A stretch of DNA of 14,713 bases from CAYLHB01 sp041908795 (GTDB lineage: Bacteria; Patescibacteriota; Minisyncoccia; Phycocordibacterales; UBA12088), in assembly GCA_041908795.1 (NCBI GenBank), contig JAYRER010000043.1, forward strand, positions 1-14,713, given 5' to 3'. The notes beneath the pieces were generated by a model. It was given only the letters and a program-made list of their open reading frames with translations, was not told the origin of the DNA and ran no database searches. Shown one piece after another: positions 14,200-14,713 of the stretch (positions are counted from its first letter, which is position 1; each line of letters opens with the position of its first letter). The translations under genes and the position numbers were made by a program.

Positions 14200-14238
14200 A
14201 GCGGGCGCACAGTATGTATGTTGCGCCCGCTAAAAAAA
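14200..14238. other. Perfect 10-bp hairpin with flanking A-tract between convergent genes
   Basis: AGCGGGCGCA (14200-14209) pairs perfectly with TGCGCCCGCT (14222-14231) around a 12-base loop. Seven As follow on + (14232-14238). On - the T run comes before the hairpin. Neither strand therefore has the usual hairpin-then-T order, though the position, 21 bases after mltG and 19 before the opposing stop, is where a terminator is expected. Confidence 0.6.
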
Positions 14239-14250
14239 GTGGTACGTAAT

Positions 14251-14562
14251 TTAGTGGATTGTGGTGCACTTTTGTTGGAAGAGTTTCGTGCACTCCTGTA
14301 TGCAACGTTCCACAATGATCTGTGGAATCAGCGGTAAACGATTCCACTGATCACTTTCTTTATCAATGAGAAGAGCAGGAACGCGAATCTCGCAAACCAT
14401 GCCCGTGTTGTGGTCGGTTTCGTATGGCCCAGACAATTGAAAGAATTGTAGAGCCCCATTCTCTCTCAGTAACTCCTCCACACACACAATTACTGCGTGT
14501 GCCAGAAGTGTTTCATCGGGTGGTGCTCCGATTTCCAAGAGGAACGTTTTTTGCCCCTTCAT
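14251..14562 (-). CDS. Unknown small protein (103 aa)
   Basis: I do not recognise the family. The 103-residue protein begins MKGQKTFLLEIGAPPDETLLAHAVIVCVEELLRENGALQFF, with alternating strand-like and helix-like segments, and has Cys residues near 27, 57, 87 and 91. It has no signal peptide or clear membrane span and is probably a compact cytoplasmic alpha/beta protein. The ATG (first base 14562) has AAAGGAAA about 7 bases upstream on the - strand, and a good promoter lies at 14594-14625. Promoter, Shine-Dalgarno and start agree, so the gene is likely real. It converges on mltG and stands between it and an insertion sequence end. Confidence 0.7.
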   Translation of the reverse strand: MKGQKTFLLEIGAPPDETLLAHAVIVCVEELLRENGALQFFQLSGPYETDHNTGMVCEIRVPALLIDKESDQWNRLPLIPQIIVERCIQECTKLFQQKCTTIH

Positions 14563-14593
14563 GCCACTTTCCTTTATGCTACCACTGTCCTAG

Positions 14594-14625
14594 ATTATAA
14601 TACACCAAATATGCACTATTGTCAA
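14594..14625 (-). promoter_or_regulatory. Promoter for the 103-aa protein gene
   Basis: On the - strand a perfect TTGACA (14625-14620) is followed after 17 bases by TATTAT (14602-14597), which overlaps a perfect TATAAT (14599-14594, spacing 20). This is the best -35 in the window. The leader to the ATG would be about 25-30 nt. Confidence 0.7.
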
Positions 14626-14642
14626 TATTCAGAAAGGCTGCT

Positions 14643-14661
14643 CTCAACTTTGAACTGCACG
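14643..14661. repeat. IS30-type terminal inverted repeat, left (IRL)
   Basis: CTCAACTTTGAACTGCACG matches the reverse complement of 115-133 at 15 of 19 positions, with nine identical bases at the inner end. Sequence outside it (GGCTGCT before, GTAGTATAGG after) shows no match to the other end. Confidence 0.65.
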
Positions 14662-14676
14662 GTAGTATAGGTACAT

Positions 14677-14713
14677 ATGTACACACACATCGATATACGC
14701 GAGCGAGAGCGCA
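14677..14713 (+). CDS. IS30-family transposase, N-terminal start (partial)
   Basis: The ATG at 14677 opens MYTHIDIRERER and runs off the window. IS30-family transposases commonly begin with YTHLT..ER, the first helix of an HTH_38 DNA-binding domain, so the fragment fits, and it stands 15 bases inside the left inverted repeat. Only 12 residues are visible, so the repeat is the stronger evidence. Confidence 0.5.
   Translation, partial: MYTHIDIRERER

Larger units (their letters stand above)
14643..14713 (+). mobile_element. IS30-family insertion sequence, left end (partial)
   Basis: The region starts with a 19-bp repeat that mirrors the right-end repeat at 115-133 and continues into the start of a transposase-like reading frame at 14677. 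It has the same orientation as the element at the beginning of the window. The rest lies beyond the last base. Confidence 0.6.

Noticed and set aside
14671..14682. Perfect palindrome GTACATATGTAC near the right edge
   Set aside because: Only 12 bp and overlaps the likely transposase start; could be an operator but nothing else supports it.
1..14713. Composite transposon carrying the whole window
   Set aside because: Content is mainly single-copy housekeeping genes, and two element ends at the window edges are better explained by an assembly break at a repeated IS.

Overview
The window looks like a piece of a Patescibacteria/CPR (Parcubacteria-type) chromosome. The basis is family content: a 5-TM DUF5671-like protein with a pilin-like tail, a DUF8128-like membrane protein, a sigma-region-4/HARE-HTH regulator, a eukaryote-PMM-like HAD phosphatase, and a LeuRS enlarged by a Nudix domain. 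Many genes have no Shine-Dalgarno sequence and sit very close to extended -10 promoters. TGA is used as a normal stop (leuS, purB). Base composition is moderate, near half GC by eye. The taxon is an inference; nothing here was searched.

Layout. Bases 1-133 are the right end of an IS30-family insertion sequence (last 43 codons of the transposase plus a terminal inverted repeat). A 76-aa charged helical protein follows (200-430), then a 302-base stretch with one doubtful 34-codon membrane ORF (484-588). Next come transketolase (733-2745), adenylosuccinate lyase (2944-4371, with its own TATAAT box, a strong Shine-Dalgarno and a terminator) and the YchF ATPase (4480-5598), all on +. Two genes run on the - strand towards ychF: a 123-aa unknown (5678-6049) and a PMM-like HAD enzyme (6138-6845). 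The HAD gene is divergent from a + strand run: DUF5671/pilin-like membrane protein (6888-7835), leuS (7842-10727), sigma4/HARE regulator (10817-11854), DUF8128-like protein (11914-13161) and mltG (13216-14178). A 103-aa unknown on - (14251-14562) converges on mltG. From 14643 to the end, the left inverted repeat and first codons of another IS30-family element appear.

How the genes fit together. Most are housekeeping: tkt for sugar-phosphate interconversion, purB for IMP-to-AMP conversion, ychF and leuS for translation. The 6888-14178 run mixes envelope functions (pilin-like protein, DUF8128 protein, MltG peptidoglycan glycosylase) with a transcription factor. I see no defence island, CRISPR array or biosynthetic cluster.

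The most unusual items are the complete Nudix domain inside the LeuRS editing region, two 28-bp heptamer arrays inserted in leuS and read in two different frames, and the two IS30 ends that bound the window.
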